This document shows positions 9,068-17,581 of a stretch of DNA of 64,000 bases, in pieces (the stretch's first letter is position 1; every line of letters starts with the position of its first letter). Both the position numbers and the translations under genes were made by a program. The notes beneath the pieces are model-generated. The model did no database searches. It saw nothing but the letters and a program-made list of their open reading frames with translations, and was not told the origin of the DNA. The DNA comes from Formosa undariae (GTDB taxonomy: Bacteria > Bacteroidota > Bacteroidia > Flavobacteriales > Flavobacteriaceae), in assembly GCF_042427615.1 (NCBI RefSeq), contig NZ_JBHMEZ010000032.1:248001-312000 (forward strand). Reading direction: 5' to 3'.

Positions 9068-9463
9068 CTAATCTATTACCAGTTCTTTGCCCTGATGTTT
9101 CCATTCGGAGACACCTCCCTTTAAATCGAAAATCTTAACGAAACCAGCCTCTATTAATTTTTCTGCACATTCTGCACTTCGCTTTCCCGAATTACAATAT
9201 AGTGCTACCGGCTTTGTTTTATCTAAATTCGCAATATCAGATTCGAACGTATCAGAATTAAAATCGATATGTTGTGAATTCGCGATATAACCCTGTAATA
9301 GCCGATCTTTTTCAGATCGTAAATCAACCAATTGTACATCGTCTAAATGTATAAGAGATTGCATTTCTTCTGCAGTAACAGCTTCAATCACGCCTTTGTT
9401 TTGGTGATTACATGATGTAAACACCAGTAATATCAAGCAAAATAGTATACTTATTTTTTTCAT
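9068..9463 (-). CDS. Rhodanese-like lipoprotein
   Basis: Single-domain rhodanese (sulfurtransferase fold) of 131 residues, anchored as a lipoprotein: signal peptide with lipobox LLVFTSC (Cys 18). The active-site loop is CNSGKRS, which has the catalytic cysteine and the six-residue loop typical of thiosulfate-type enzymes. It lies 6 bp after the cytoplasmic rhodanese gene, so the pair forms an operon. The natural sulfur donor and acceptor are unknown. Confidence 0.88.
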   Translation of the reverse strand: MKKISILFCLILLVFTSCNHQNKGVIEAVTAEEMQSLIHLDDVQLVDLRSEKDRLLQGYIANSQHIDFNSDTFESDIANLDKTKPVALYCNSGKRSAECAEKLIEAGFVKIFDLKGGVSEWKHQGKELVID

Positions 9464-9469
9464 CTAATT

Positions 9470-9784
9470 TTAGCGCTCTGCAACGTCTCCATCCCATTCA
9501 TTAAATCCGCCTAATAAATTATACGCATTTTCGATTCCTAATTGATCCATCATTTCACAAGCTTTACCACTTCTTGCTCCTGAACGGCAATACACATAAT
9601 AGTTTTTTGTTTTATCTAATTCATCAAGCTGATTTACAAATTCTTGACCTAAATAAAAATCAATATGCTTAGCATTTTCTATAAAACCTTGATCTACTTC
9701 ATCGTCTGTACGAACATCTAAAATCACAGCATTGCTATCGCTAGCTAACTGCTCTACCCATTCCTCTTGTGTTAAATCTGCCAT
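9470..9784 (-). CDS. Rhodanese-like sulfurtransferase
   Basis: Cytoplasmic single-domain rhodanese of 104 residues with no signal peptide. Domain hallmarks are VILDVRTDDEVDQGFIENAKHID and the active-site loop YCRSGARSGKA. It is the upstream member of a two-gene minus-strand operon. A link to the thiosulfate:quinone oxidoreductase-like protein at 22330 is possible but only inferred. Confidence 0.92.
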   Translation of the reverse strand: MADLTQEEWVEQLASDSNAVILDVRTDDEVDQGFIENAKHIDFYLGQEFVNQLDELDKTKNYYVYCRSGARSGKACEMMDQLGIENAYNLLGGFNEWDGDVAER

Positions 9785-10036
9785 TGTAGTATATATGTTT
9801 TGGTTACAAATTTATAATTTCTTTAATATATAATCGAAAAAAAACAAGAAGTCTTACATATTCCGATCCTTTTATTTGTTCAAGGTTTGTTTTCCTCACA
9901 TTTACTAAACTATTTCTACTCCGTAACTCAATAACTACAATTCGGATTTTTAATGCAGAGGCATCCACAAAAGCTATAATACAATCTTTAACAAAAGATT
10001 ATATAAAAGAGTGTACTTTATAAAGGCACAATACTA

Positions 10037-10053
10037 TACATTTGTATATACAA
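10037..10053 (+). promoter_or_regulatory. Promoter and palindromic operator before marR-like gene
   Basis: TACATTTG (10037-10044) fits the -7 consensus TAnnTTTG. It overlaps the perfect palindrome TTGTATATACAA (10042-10053), a plausible site for autorepression by the MarR-type product encoded 10 bp downstream. Confidence 0.55.
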
Positions 10054-10062
10054 TAGTTGTAC

Positions 10063-10518
10063 ATGAAACAGTTAGAAGACATACTTAAAACAAGTCAGCC
10101 CATTCCGTTAAACAGAAAGACCGTATTAAACATTGCGTACTCGGCCATTTGGATAAAAGATATGACCCACCCTGTTTTAAAATCTTTCGACATTTCTAAC
10201 GAACAGTTTAATGTGCTGCGTATTTTACGAGGTAAAAAAGGAAGTCCTGCAAACCTACAAGACATTCAAGATAGAATGATTAATAAGATGAGTAACACTA
10301 CACGTCTGGTAGATAAACTTATTTTAAAAGGGTATGTAGAACGGTTCATTTGTGAGAAAAATCGAAGAAAAGTTGACATTTTCATCACCAAAGACGGTCT
10401 GAAACTCTTAAAAGAAATAGATCCGAATATTAATAAAACCGAAGATAATGTGACCTCAAATCTATCTGTAGAGGAATTAGAAAATTTGAATTATTTACTT
10501 ACTAAATTAAGATCATAA
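10063..10518 (+). CDS. MarR family transcriptional regulator
   Basis: Winged-helix regulator of 151 residues. The N-terminal dimerisation helix is followed by the HTH (SPANLQDIQDRMINKMSNTTRLVDKLILKGYV) and the wing (ICEKNRRKVDIFITKDGLKLL), typical of MarR proteins that respond to small ligands or oxidation. The ATG at 10063 is preferred to the TTG two codons earlier. The downstream YceI gene (95 bp away, same strand) is a likely target, a pairing common in flavobacteria. Confidence 0.9.
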   Translation: MKQLEDILKTSQPIPLNRKTVLNIAYSAIWIKDMTHPVLKSFDISNEQFNVLRILRGKKGSPANLQDIQDRMINKMSNTTRLVDKLILKGYVERFICEKNRRKVDIFITKDGLKLLKEIDPNINKTEDNVTSNLSVEELENLNYLLTKLRS

Positions 10519-10613
10519 GGTTCTAACCAACAGTACAAAATACTAATAAATTGAAATCAATTAATAACAATAGTAATCCATTATAAATAGTAACCAAACA
10601 CAAATAAATTAAA

Positions 10614-11180
10614 ATGAAAAACACAGTAAAAATCGCAATGCTATTAGTTTTAGCAATCACAGTAGCATCGTTCTCAGCTTTAAAAACAAAGAAAGTAGAC
10701 GTAAAAACAAGCCAGATAACTTGGACAGGACACAAAGTTACAGGACAACATGACGGCACCATCACATTAAAAGATGGATCTTTAGAATTCAATGGAAAAG
10801 TATTAGTCGGAGGTGAATTCACTATGGACATGACATCTATAAACACAACCGATCTTGAAGGAAAATCTAAGGTCAAATTAGATGGACATTTAAAGGCAGA
10901 TGACTTTTTTGGAACTGATAAATACCCAACAGCAACCTTAAAGTTTACTAAAGTTGAAGGTGGAGCTACAGATTATACTGTAACTGGAGATTTAACTATT
11001 AAAGGCATTACAAAGCCTGTAACATTTAATATGACTGTTGCAGAAGGTACCGCAAAAGCAGCTTTTAAAATAGACAGAACGAAATACGATATTAAATACG
11101 GTTCGGCGAGTTTCTTCGACGACTTACAAGACAAAGCCATTTATAACGAATTTGACTTAAATGTGTCTTTAAAATTCTAA
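10614..11180 (+). CDS. YceI family periplasmic lipid-binding-like protein
   Basis: Predicted secreted 188-residue protein with a signal peptide (MKNTVKIAMLLVLAITVASFSA) and a YceI beta-barrel (VDVKTSQITWTGHKVTGQHDGTI ... LKADDFFGTDKYPTATLKFT ... DLTIKGITKPVTFN). YceI proteins bind isoprenoid or polyprenoid chains and are often stress-induced. Probably controlled by the adjacent MarR-type regulator. Confidence 0.92.
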   Translation: MKNTVKIAMLLVLAITVASFSALKTKKVDVKTSQITWTGHKVTGQHDGTITLKDGSLEFNGKVLVGGEFTMDMTSINTTDLEGKSKVKLDGHLKADDFFGTDKYPTATLKFTKVEGGATDYTVTGDLTIKGITKPVTFNMTVAEGTAKAAFKIDRTKYDIKYGSASFFDDLQDKAIYNEFDLNVSLKF

Positions 11181-11292
11181 CATTCCTAATTCAATTGTTA
11201 GTTACAGTGTGTGAATGAGTTAAATTCCTGTGGTGTTATGTATTAATTTACGGACCTACAGGAATTCTCTTTTTAAATTTCTTCTAAAAAAA

Positions 11293-11323
11293 TTTGATAA
11301 CTAAATTTACATTCCTATATTTG
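11293..11323 (+). promoter_or_regulatory. trp operon promoter
   Basis: TTTG (11293-11296), a 19-nt spacer and TATATTTG (11316-11323) match the Bacteroidota consensus fully. Transcription would start near 11330, about 12 nt before the leader peptide. Confidence 0.82.
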
Positions 11324-11341
11324 AATCAAATAATTAAAGAA

Positions 11342-11404
11342 TTGAACACAAATTTAAATATTACTTGGTGGTGGAGCTCTCGAAATTCAATCTTCGTGAA
11401 CTAA
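11342..11404 (+). CDS. trpL: trp leader peptide
   Basis: A 20-codon frame begins with TTG, has three consecutive tryptophan codons (TGG TGG TGG at 11366-11374) and ends with TAA at 11402-11404. There is no in-frame ATG, so the TTG is the likely start. The peptide reads NTNLNITWWW near its start. Ribosome stalling at the Trp codons when charged tRNA-Trp is scarce would control the downstream attenuator. Confidence 0.8.
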   Translation: MNTNLNITWWWSSRNSIFVN

Positions 11405-11468
11405 ACCTATTGTATATTTTAAACTCAAAATAACAAGGCTTGTCATTCACGACAAGCCTTTTTTTATT
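11394..11468 (+). promoter_or_regulatory. trp attenuator with antiterminator
   Basis: The terminator stem AAGGCTTGTC (11435-11444) pairs with GACAAGCCTT (11451-11460), followed by TTTTTTT. TCGTGAA (11394-11400), overlapping the last leader codons, can pair with TTCACGA (11446-11452), which covers the loop and the start of the 3' arm. This would prevent the terminator. A ribosome reaching the leader stop would cover 11394-11400 and allow termination. Confidence 0.75.
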
Positions 11469-11476
11469 ACAAAAAA

Positions 11477-12880
11477 ATGAAACAATTTAAACTCACAACA
11501 CACTACAAAAAAATATTAGCCGATACTATTACACCGGTTAGCATTTATTTAAAAATTAGAGATCGTTTCCCTAATAGTCTTTTACTTGAAAGTAGCGATT
11601 ACCACGCTAACGATAACAGTTTCTCTTACATTTGCTGTAATCCGATTGCCTCAATAAAAGTCCAAAACGAAACGATTACTCAGGAATTTCCTAATGGTGA
11701 AATCATTTCTCAACCTATTACAGAACGCGGTATGGTTACTGAAGAGATTCACAACTTTACCAAACGTTTTAAGACAGACGAGAATGAAGAGTTTAAATTT
11801 ATAAATAATGGTATTTTTGGATATATAGGTTATGATGCCGTTCGTTATTTCGAAGATATCGAGATCACTAAAAAAGACAAGGTTTTAGGTATTCCCGATA
11901 TATATTATGCGGTTTACCAAAACATAATCGCGATAAATCATTTTAATAATGAAGCTTATATTTTTGCACATTGTTACGATGGCGAAAATAATATCGATGA
12001 CTTAAATCAGCTTATAAAGTCAAATCAATTCGCAACCTATCAGTTTACTCCTGAAGACGACATTGCTTCCAACTTAACAGACGAAGAATATAAAAAGAAT
12101 GTGGTTTTAGCCAAACAACATTGTGCTAGAGGCGATGTTTTTCAATTGGTTTTATCTAAAAAATTCTCTCAAGAATTTAAGGGAGACGACTTTAATGTCT
12201 ATCGCGCCTTAAGAAGTATTAACCCATCCCCTTACCTATTCTATTTTGATTACGGCACCTTTAAAATCTTCGGAAGTTCTCCGGAAGCGCAACTGATTGT
12301 ACAAGATGGTAATGCCGAAATTCACCCTATTGCAGGAACATTTAAGCGTACAGGTAATGATGAACAAGATGCAGAACTTGCTAAAAAATTAGCAAAAGAC
12401 GATAAAGAAAATGCAGAACATGTGATGCTTGTCGATTTGGCAAGAAACGATTTAAGTCGTCACGGAAGCCAAGTTACTGTAGATACGTATCGTGAAGTGC
12501 AATTCTTTTCGCACGTGATTCACTTAGTAAGTAAAGTAATTGGTAAAAAACATGCCGACACGATCACCATGCAAGTAGTTGCAGACACATTTCCTGCAGG
12601 AACATTAAGTGGCGCACCTAAGCATAAAGCGATGCAACTGATTGAAAAATACGAAAAAACAAGTCGTGAATTTTACGGTGGAGCAATCGGGTTTATGGAT
12701 TTTACCGGTAATTTTAATCATGCGATTATGATTAGAACGTTCTTAAGCAAAGACCACAAGCTACATTGGCAAGCGGGAGCAGGAATCGTTTCAAAATCGA
12801 AACCTGAAGACGAATTACAAGAAGTTTACAACAAGCTAGGTGCTTTAACCAAAGCTATAGATTTAGCTAAAAACATTTAA
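11477..12880 (+). CDS. trpE: Anthranilate synthase component I
   Basis: Makes anthranilate from chorismate with ammonia supplied by TrpG, the first committed step of tryptophan synthesis. The 467-residue product has the N-terminal LLESS motif, part of the feedback Trp site, and the chorismate-binding C-terminal domain (IAGTFKRTG, LVDLARNDLSR, FPAGTLSGAPKHKAMQLI, GGAIGFMDFTGNF, AGAGIVSKSKPEDELQE). It is the first structural gene after the attenuator. Confidence 0.97.
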   Translation: MKQFKLTTHYKKILADTITPVSIYLKIRDRFPNSLLLESSDYHANDNSFSYICCNPIASIKVQNETITQEFPNGEIISQPITERGMVTEEIHNFTKRFKTDENEEFKFINNGIFGYIGYDAVRYFEDIEITKKDKVLGIPDIYYAVYQNIIAINHFNNEAYIFAHCYDGENNIDDLNQLIKSNQFATYQFTPEDDIASNLTDEEYKKNVVLAKQHCARGDVFQLVLSKKFSQEFKGDDFNVYRALRSINPSPYLFYFDYGTFKIFGSSPEAQLIVQDGNAEIHPIAGTFKRTGNDEQDAELAKKLAKDDKENAEHVMLVDLARNDLSRHGSQVTVDTYREVQFFSHVIHLVSKVIGKKHADTITMQVVADTFPAGTLSGAPKHKAMQLIEKYEKTSREFYGGAIGFMDFTGNFNHAIMIRTFLSKDHKLHWQAGAGIVSKSKPEDELQEVYNKLGALTKAIDLAKNI

Positions 12881-12891
12881 TAGTGTACAAA

Positions 12892-13458
12892 ATGAAACAT
12901 ATATTAGTTATAGATAATTACGACAGTTTTACCTACAATTTGGTGCACTATTTAGAAGATTTAGGGTGCCAAGTTACCGTAAAACGAAATGATAAAATTG
13001 ATTTAGACGAGGTTGCAAATTTCGACAAAATTGTATTATCTCCTGGCCCAGGAATTCCTGATGAAGCTGGATTATTAAAAGAAATTATTAGAACATACGC
13101 TCCAACTAAAAGTATTTTAGGAGTGTGTCTAGGTCAGCAAGCTATGGCCGAAGTTTTTGGCGGAAGCATTGAAAACCTAGATAATGTGTATCATGGTGTA
13201 GCTACAGACGTTACCTTGTGTGTAGACGACGAAAAATTATTCGATGGTTTCGACAAGACATTCCCTGTAGGTCGTTATCATTCTTGGGTCGTTTCAAATG
13301 CATTACCAGATGTATTGGAAGCTACTTCTTTCGATGAAAACGGACAAATTATGTCTTTACGTCACAGAGTTTACGATGTTCGCGGGGTACAATATCACCC
13401 AGAATCGGTGTTGACACCTAACGGAAAGCAAATGCTTAAAAACTGGATAAATAGTTAA
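12892..13458 (+). CDS. trpG: Anthranilate synthase component II (glutamine amidotransferase)
   Basis: Class I glutamine amidotransferase that delivers ammonia to TrpE. Features are ILVIDNYDSFTYNLVHYL at the start, the nucleophile Cys in GVCLGQQAMAEVFGG, and the His/Glu pair in VQYHPESVLTP. The start at 12892 (MKHILV) is preferred to the GTG at 12883. It is 11 nt after trpE and 2 nt before trpD. The same protein could also serve p-aminobenzoate synthesis. Confidence 0.95.
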   Translation: MKHILVIDNYDSFTYNLVHYLEDLGCQVTVKRNDKIDLDEVANFDKIVLSPGPGIPDEAGLLKEIIRTYAPTKSILGVCLGQQAMAEVFGGSIENLDNVYHGVATDVTLCVDDEKLFDGFDKTFPVGRYHSWVVSNALPDVLEATSFDENGQIMSLRHRVYDVRGVQYHPESVLTPNGKQMLKNWINS

Positions 13459-13460
13459 TT

Positions 13461-14453
13461 ATGAAACAGATACTTAACAGACTTATAAACGACGAACATA
13501 TTTCGAAAGAAGAAGCAAAACGTGTGCTGGTCAACATCTCTCACGGGGAATATAACCAAAGTCAGATTGCCTCATTTTTAACAGTGTATATGATGCGTAG
13601 CATCACCACGGACGAGTTAGAAGGTTTTAGAGATGCGCTTTTAGAATTGTGTTTGGCAGTAGATTTATCCGGGTATAACACAATAGATTTATGCGGAACT
13701 GGAGGTGATGGAAAAAACACATTTAACGTGTCTACATTAGCTTCTTTTGTTACTGCAGGAGCAGGCGTACATGTTACGAAACACGGAAATTACGGAGTCT
13801 CTTCCATTTCTGGTTCTAGTAATGTGATGGAGCATTTAGGAATTAAATTCACCAACGATGCCGGCTTCTTAGAAAACAGTTTAGAAAAAGCGGGGATTTG
13901 TGTGTTGCACGCGCCTCTATTTCATCCAGCGATGAAACATGTCGCTCCAATTCGTAGAGAATTAGGTGTAAAAACATTCTTTAATATGCTTGGTCCAATG
14001 GTAAACCCCGCGTTTCCGAAGAACCAATTGGTAGGTGTTTTTAATTTAGAATTAGCGCGGCTATACGGTTATTTATATCAGAATACAGACAAGAATTTTA
14101 CGATTCTACACGCTTTAGACGGGTATGATGAAATTTCACTAACAAGTGAAACAAAAGTGATTTCGAATCATTCTGAGACCATGTTATCCCCTGAAGATTT
14201 TGGAGTACAAAAAATAAAACAATCAGACATTTTTGGTGGAGACACCATTAAAGATGCTGCAGATATATTTATGAGTATCCTACAAGGAAAAGGTACAGAA
14301 GCCCAAAACAATACGGTTTGCGCGAATGCCGCCATGGCCATAAAAACGGTAAAAGACACATCGATAACCGATAGTTTTGCGGCCGCAAAGGAATCTTTAC
14401 AATCTGGAGAAGCCTTAAAACGATTCAAAACATTAGTCCATTTAAGTGCATAA
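13461..14453 (+). CDS. trpD: Anthranilate phosphoribosyltransferase
   Basis: Joins anthranilate to PRPP to give phosphoribosyl-anthranilate. The 330 residues have the PRPP/Mg signature DLCGTGGDGKNTFNVST, the NYGVSSISGSSNVMEHLG segment, RRELGVKTFFNMLGPMVNPA and DGYDEISLT. Length is normal. It is followed with a 4-nt gap by trpC. Confidence 0.96.
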   Translation: MKQILNRLINDEHISKEEAKRVLVNISHGEYNQSQIASFLTVYMMRSITTDELEGFRDALLELCLAVDLSGYNTIDLCGTGGDGKNTFNVSTLASFVTAGAGVHVTKHGNYGVSSISGSSNVMEHLGIKFTNDAGFLENSLEKAGICVLHAPLFHPAMKHVAPIRRELGVKTFFNMLGPMVNPAFPKNQLVGVFNLELARLYGYLYQNTDKNFTILHALDGYDEISLTSETKVISNHSETMLSPEDFGVQKIKQSDIFGGDTIKDAADIFMSILQGKGTEAQNNTVCANAAMAIKTVKDTSITDSFAAAKESLQSGEALKRFKTLVHLSA

Positions 14454-14457
14454 TAGT

Positions 14458-15243
14458 ATGAATATTTTAGATAAAATTGTTGCCGATAAACGCAAAGAAG
14501 TTGCATTAAGAAAATCGCTTATTCCTGTAAAGCAATTAGAGCAATCTATATTGTTTACAAGAACTACAAATTCTTTGGCGGCGGCATTAAAAGCAAGTAC
14601 AAGTGGTATTATAGCAGAGCATAAACGTCGTTCTCCTTCAAAATCGGTCATCAACCATAATTTAAATGTGTTTGATGTCGCAAAAGGATACGAAGATGCT
14701 GGAGTGTGTGGAATGTCTGTACTAACCGATGGCAAATATTTTGGAGGTAGTTTAGACGATTTACTTACCGCTCGTGCGAGTTGTAACTTGCCTTTACTCC
14801 GCAAAGAATTTATCATAGATGAATATCAACTTCTTGAAGCCAAAGCTTACGGTGCAGATGTGATTTTATTAATCGCGGCAATTTTAACGCGAGAAGAAAT
14901 TAAAACGTTTTCAGAATTCGCAAAAAGCTTAAACTTAGATGTACTTTTAGAAGTGCATAACGAAGAAGAACTTCACAAATCATTAATGCCAAGTTTAGAT
15001 ATGCTTGGTGTAAACAATAGAAATTTAAAAACTTTTGAAGTGTCGCTAGACATCAGTAAGGAATTAAGCACATTAATTCCAAACGATTTTGTAAAAGTAT
15101 CTGAAAGCGGTATTAGTAATATCGAAGCCATTAAAATACTTCAGCCCTATGGTTATAAAGGTTTTCTTATTGGTGAAAATTTCATGAAAACGGACAATGC
15201 AGGAGCAAGTGCAACCGAGTTTATAAATGCCTTAAACCAATAG
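14458..15243 (+). CDS. trpC: Indole-3-glycerol phosphate synthase
   Basis: Ring-closing decarboxylase of the TIM-barrel family. The 261 residues show IIAEHKRRSPSKSVI (catalytic Lys), SVLTDGKYFGGSLDDL, LLRKEFIIDEYQL, LLEVHNEEEL, LGVNNRNLKTFEV and VSESGISN. The start at 14458 is preferred to the GTG at 14446, which overlaps trpD. trpC is separate from trpF here, unlike in enteric bacteria. Confidence 0.96.
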   Translation: MNILDKIVADKRKEVALRKSLIPVKQLEQSILFTRTTNSLAAALKASTSGIIAEHKRRSPSKSVINHNLNVFDVAKGYEDAGVCGMSVLTDGKYFGGSLDDLLTARASCNLPLLRKEFIIDEYQLLEAKAYGADVILLIAAILTREEIKTFSEFAKSLNLDVLLEVHNEEELHKSLMPSLDMLGVNNRNLKTFEVSLDISKELSTLIPNDFVKVSESGISNIEAIKILQPYGYKGFLIGENFMKTDNAGASATEFINALNQ

Positions 15244-15245
15244 TT

Positions 15246-17075
15246 ATGAAACTAAAAGTTTGTGGTATGAAATTCCCCGAAAACATCACAGAAATAGGGA
15301 GTTTACAACCTGATTATTTGGGATTTATTTTTTACGATAAATCGGCACGTTTTATAAACACAGAAATTCCTAACATCCCAGAAAGCACTAAAAAAGTTGG
15401 TGTATTTGTAAATGCTTCAACTGATACCGTCATTAAAACCGTTTTGGCAAACAATTTGCAAGCAGTTCAACTTCATGGAGAAGAATCGGTTGATTATTGT
15501 AAAACAATAAATGAAGAGCTTCCTAATATTGAAATTATTAAAGTATTTTCCATCAAGGATAAATTTAATTTTGATGTTTTAAAACCATTTGAAACCGTAT
15601 GCGATTATTTCCTTTTCGATACAAAAGGTAAACTTCCTGGCGGAAATGGTTATACCTTCAATTGGAATATTCTTGAACAGTATCCTTCAACAAAACCTTA
15701 TTTTTTAAGTGGAGGTATTGGAGATTCTGAAATAGAAGATGTTTTAGAATTTTCGAAAAGTAAAGCATCAAAATATTGTTATGCCATTGATGTAAATAGT
15801 AAATTTGAAATCAAGCCAGGTTTTAAAGATTTTGACCGTGTAAAACAATTTAAAAAGCAATTATTTAGCAACATAGCTGCAAAACAACATACCATGAGTT
15901 ACAATGTAAATGAGAAAGGTTATTATGGCGAATTTGGAGGTGCATACATCCCGGAAATGCTATATCCTAACGTTGAAGAGTTACGCCAAAACTATTTAAA
16001 AATTATGGCCGAACCTTCATTTAAAGAAGAGTTCGACCAGTTATTAAAAGATTATGTTGGGCGACCATCTCCGTTATATTTCGCAAAGCGATTAAGCGAG
16101 AAATACAATACTAAAATCTATCTTAAACGCGAAGATTTAAACCATACTGGAGCACATAAAATAAACAATACTATTGGTCAGATTTTAATGGCCAATCGCT
16201 TAGGTAAGAAACGTATTATTGCCGAAACTGGAGCTGGACAACATGGTGTGGCGACAGCAACGGTTTGCGCACTTATGGGCCTAGAATGTATTGTATATAT
16301 GGGTGAAATTGATATCGCTCGTCAAGCACCAAACGTGGCACGTATGAAAATGTTAGGCGCGACTGTTATTCCAGCACTATCTGGAAGTCGTACGTTAAAA
16401 GACGCGACTAACGAAGCAATTCGCGATTGGATTAATAATCCGGTAGATACGCATTACATAATTGGAAGTGTAGTTGGACCTCATCCGTACCCAGATATGG
16501 TAGCTCGTTTCCAATCTGTTGTATCTCAAGAAATAGAATGGCAATTGCAAGAAAAAGAAGGACGTACAAAACCAGACCATGTTGTTGCATGTGTTGGAGG
16601 TGGTAGTAATGCTGCTGGGGCTTTTTATCAATATTTAGATGAAACAGACGTGAATTTAATCGCTGTTGAAGCTGCTGGTTTAGGTGTAGATTCAGGAGAA
16701 AGTGCAGCCACTTCTGCTTTAGGAAGAGAAGGTATTATTCACGGAAGTAAAACCTTACTCATGCAAACTGACGACGGACAAATCACTGAACCGTATTCGA
16801 TTTCTGCCGGTTTAGATTACCCTGGTGTCGGACCAATGCATGCCAATTTATTTGCTACAGGCCGTGCTGAATTTATTTCAATTACAGATGACGAAGCTAT
16901 GAACGCTGGAATGGAACTTTGTAAATTAGAAGGTATTATTCCCGCTATTGAAAGTTCTCATGCTTTGGCTGTATTTAAAAATAGAAAATTCAAGCCAGAA
17001 GAGGTCGTTGTATTAAGTTTATCTGGTCGTGGTGATAAAGATTTACAGAATTACATTGATTATTTTAAAATCTAG
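15246..17075 (+). CDS. trpFB: Fused TrpF-TrpB: phosphoribosylanthranilate isomerase and tryptophan synthase beta
   Basis: One 609-residue frame holds two enzymes. Residues 1 to about 207 are TrpF (KVCGMKFPEN with the catalytic Cys, DYLGFIFYDKSARF, and the DTKGKLPGGNGYTFNW segment with the catalytic Asp). Residues about 217-609 are TrpB (NEKGYYGEFGGAYIPEMLYP, the PLP lysine in HTGAHKINN, the phosphate loop GGGSNAAGAFY). No stop lies between them; an ATG at 15894 (Met 217) could also start TrpB alone. The fusion could be real or the result of a lost trpF stop. The linker (about 10 residues, NIAAKQHT) is short. Confidence 0.93.
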   Translation: MKLKVCGMKFPENITEIGSLQPDYLGFIFYDKSARFINTEIPNIPESTKKVGVFVNASTDTVIKTVLANNLQAVQLHGEESVDYCKTINEELPNIEIIKVFSIKDKFNFDVLKPFETVCDYFLFDTKGKLPGGNGYTFNWNILEQYPSTKPYFLSGGIGDSEIEDVLEFSKSKASKYCYAIDVNSKFEIKPGFKDFDRVKQFKKQLFSNIAAKQHTMSYNVNEKGYYGEFGGAYIPEMLYPNVEELRQNYLKIMAEPSFKEEFDQLLKDYVGRPSPLYFAKRLSEKYNTKIYLKREDLNHTGAHKINNTIGQILMANRLGKKRIIAETGAGQHGVATATVCALMGLECIVYMGEIDIARQAPNVARMKMLGATVIPALSGSRTLKDATNEAIRDWINNPVDTHYIIGSVVGPHPYPDMVARFQSVVSQEIEWQLQEKEGRTKPDHVVACVGGGSNAAGAFYQYLDETDVNLIAVEAAGLGVDSGESAATSALGREGIIHGSKTLLMQTDDGQITEPYSISAGLDYPGVGPMHANLFATGRAEFISITDDEAMNAGMELCKLEGIIPAIESSHALAVFKNRKFKPEEVVVLSLSGRGDKDLQNYIDYFKI

Positions 17076-17087
17076 AATGTAATGCGC

Positions 17088-17292
17088 TAGTGAGAATCTA
17101 AAAATATGATTCGAAGCGTCATACTGAATTGGTTTCAATATCACACCAGAGTATAAAAATTAATTGAAAGGTTATAATTCACTTTCTAATTCTCTAGTGA
17201 GAACCTGAAATAAATTCAGGTTGACGTAGATGATCTAAAACAAATTACAAATCGAAGCGTCATGCTGAACTCATTTCAGCATCACACAAGAG
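17088..17292. repeat. Left REP-like repeat cluster
   Basis: Hairpin repeats in alternating orientation. Forward copies: 17111-17151 (degenerate stem) and 17252-17292 (stem ATGCTGAA/TTCAGCAT). Inverted copy: 17193-17228 (stem AACCTGAA/TTCAGGTT). A decayed inverted copy starts at 17088 (CTAGTGAGAATCT). All share CTGAA...TTCAG with flanks CGTCA and TCACA. The cluster fills the space between trpFB and the GIY-YIG gene. Confidence 0.88.
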
Positions 17293-17302
17293 AATAGCAA
17301 AA

Positions 17303-17581
17303 ATGAAATCAAGTTTCGTTTACATAGTAACCAATACACATAGAACAACTCTATATATTGGTGTAACCTCTAATTTGATTACCCGTATTACAAACCATCA
17401 AAATGGGATTGGTTCTATTTTCACTAAAAAGTATAATCTTAAAGACCTTATTTATTATGAAGAATTTAGTGATATAAAACAAGCAATAGCTAGAGAGAAA
17501 CAACTAAAAAACTGGAAAAGAGTCTGGAAATTGAATCTAATAAAACAGAAAAATCCAACCCTTGAGACATTAATACTCTAG
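17303..17581 (+). CDS. Small GIY-YIG family endonuclease
   Basis: A 92-residue stand-alone GIY-YIG domain of the small UvrC-N/URI type. It has the VYIVTN...LYIGVTSNL core (the GIY and YIG strands), the conserved Arg in NLITRITNH, and the catalytic Glu in AIAREKQLKNWKR. It could nick DNA hairpins. It is flanked on both sides by REP-like repeats and sits within the trp operon between trpB and trpA, on the operon strand. The end of the gene overlaps a decayed repeat copy. The link to the repeats is inferred by position only. Confidence 0.9.
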   Translation: MKSSFVYIVTNTHRTTLYIGVTSNLITRITNHQNGIGSIFTKKYNLKDLIYYEEFSDIKQAIAREKQLKNWKRVWKLNLIKQKNPTLETLIL

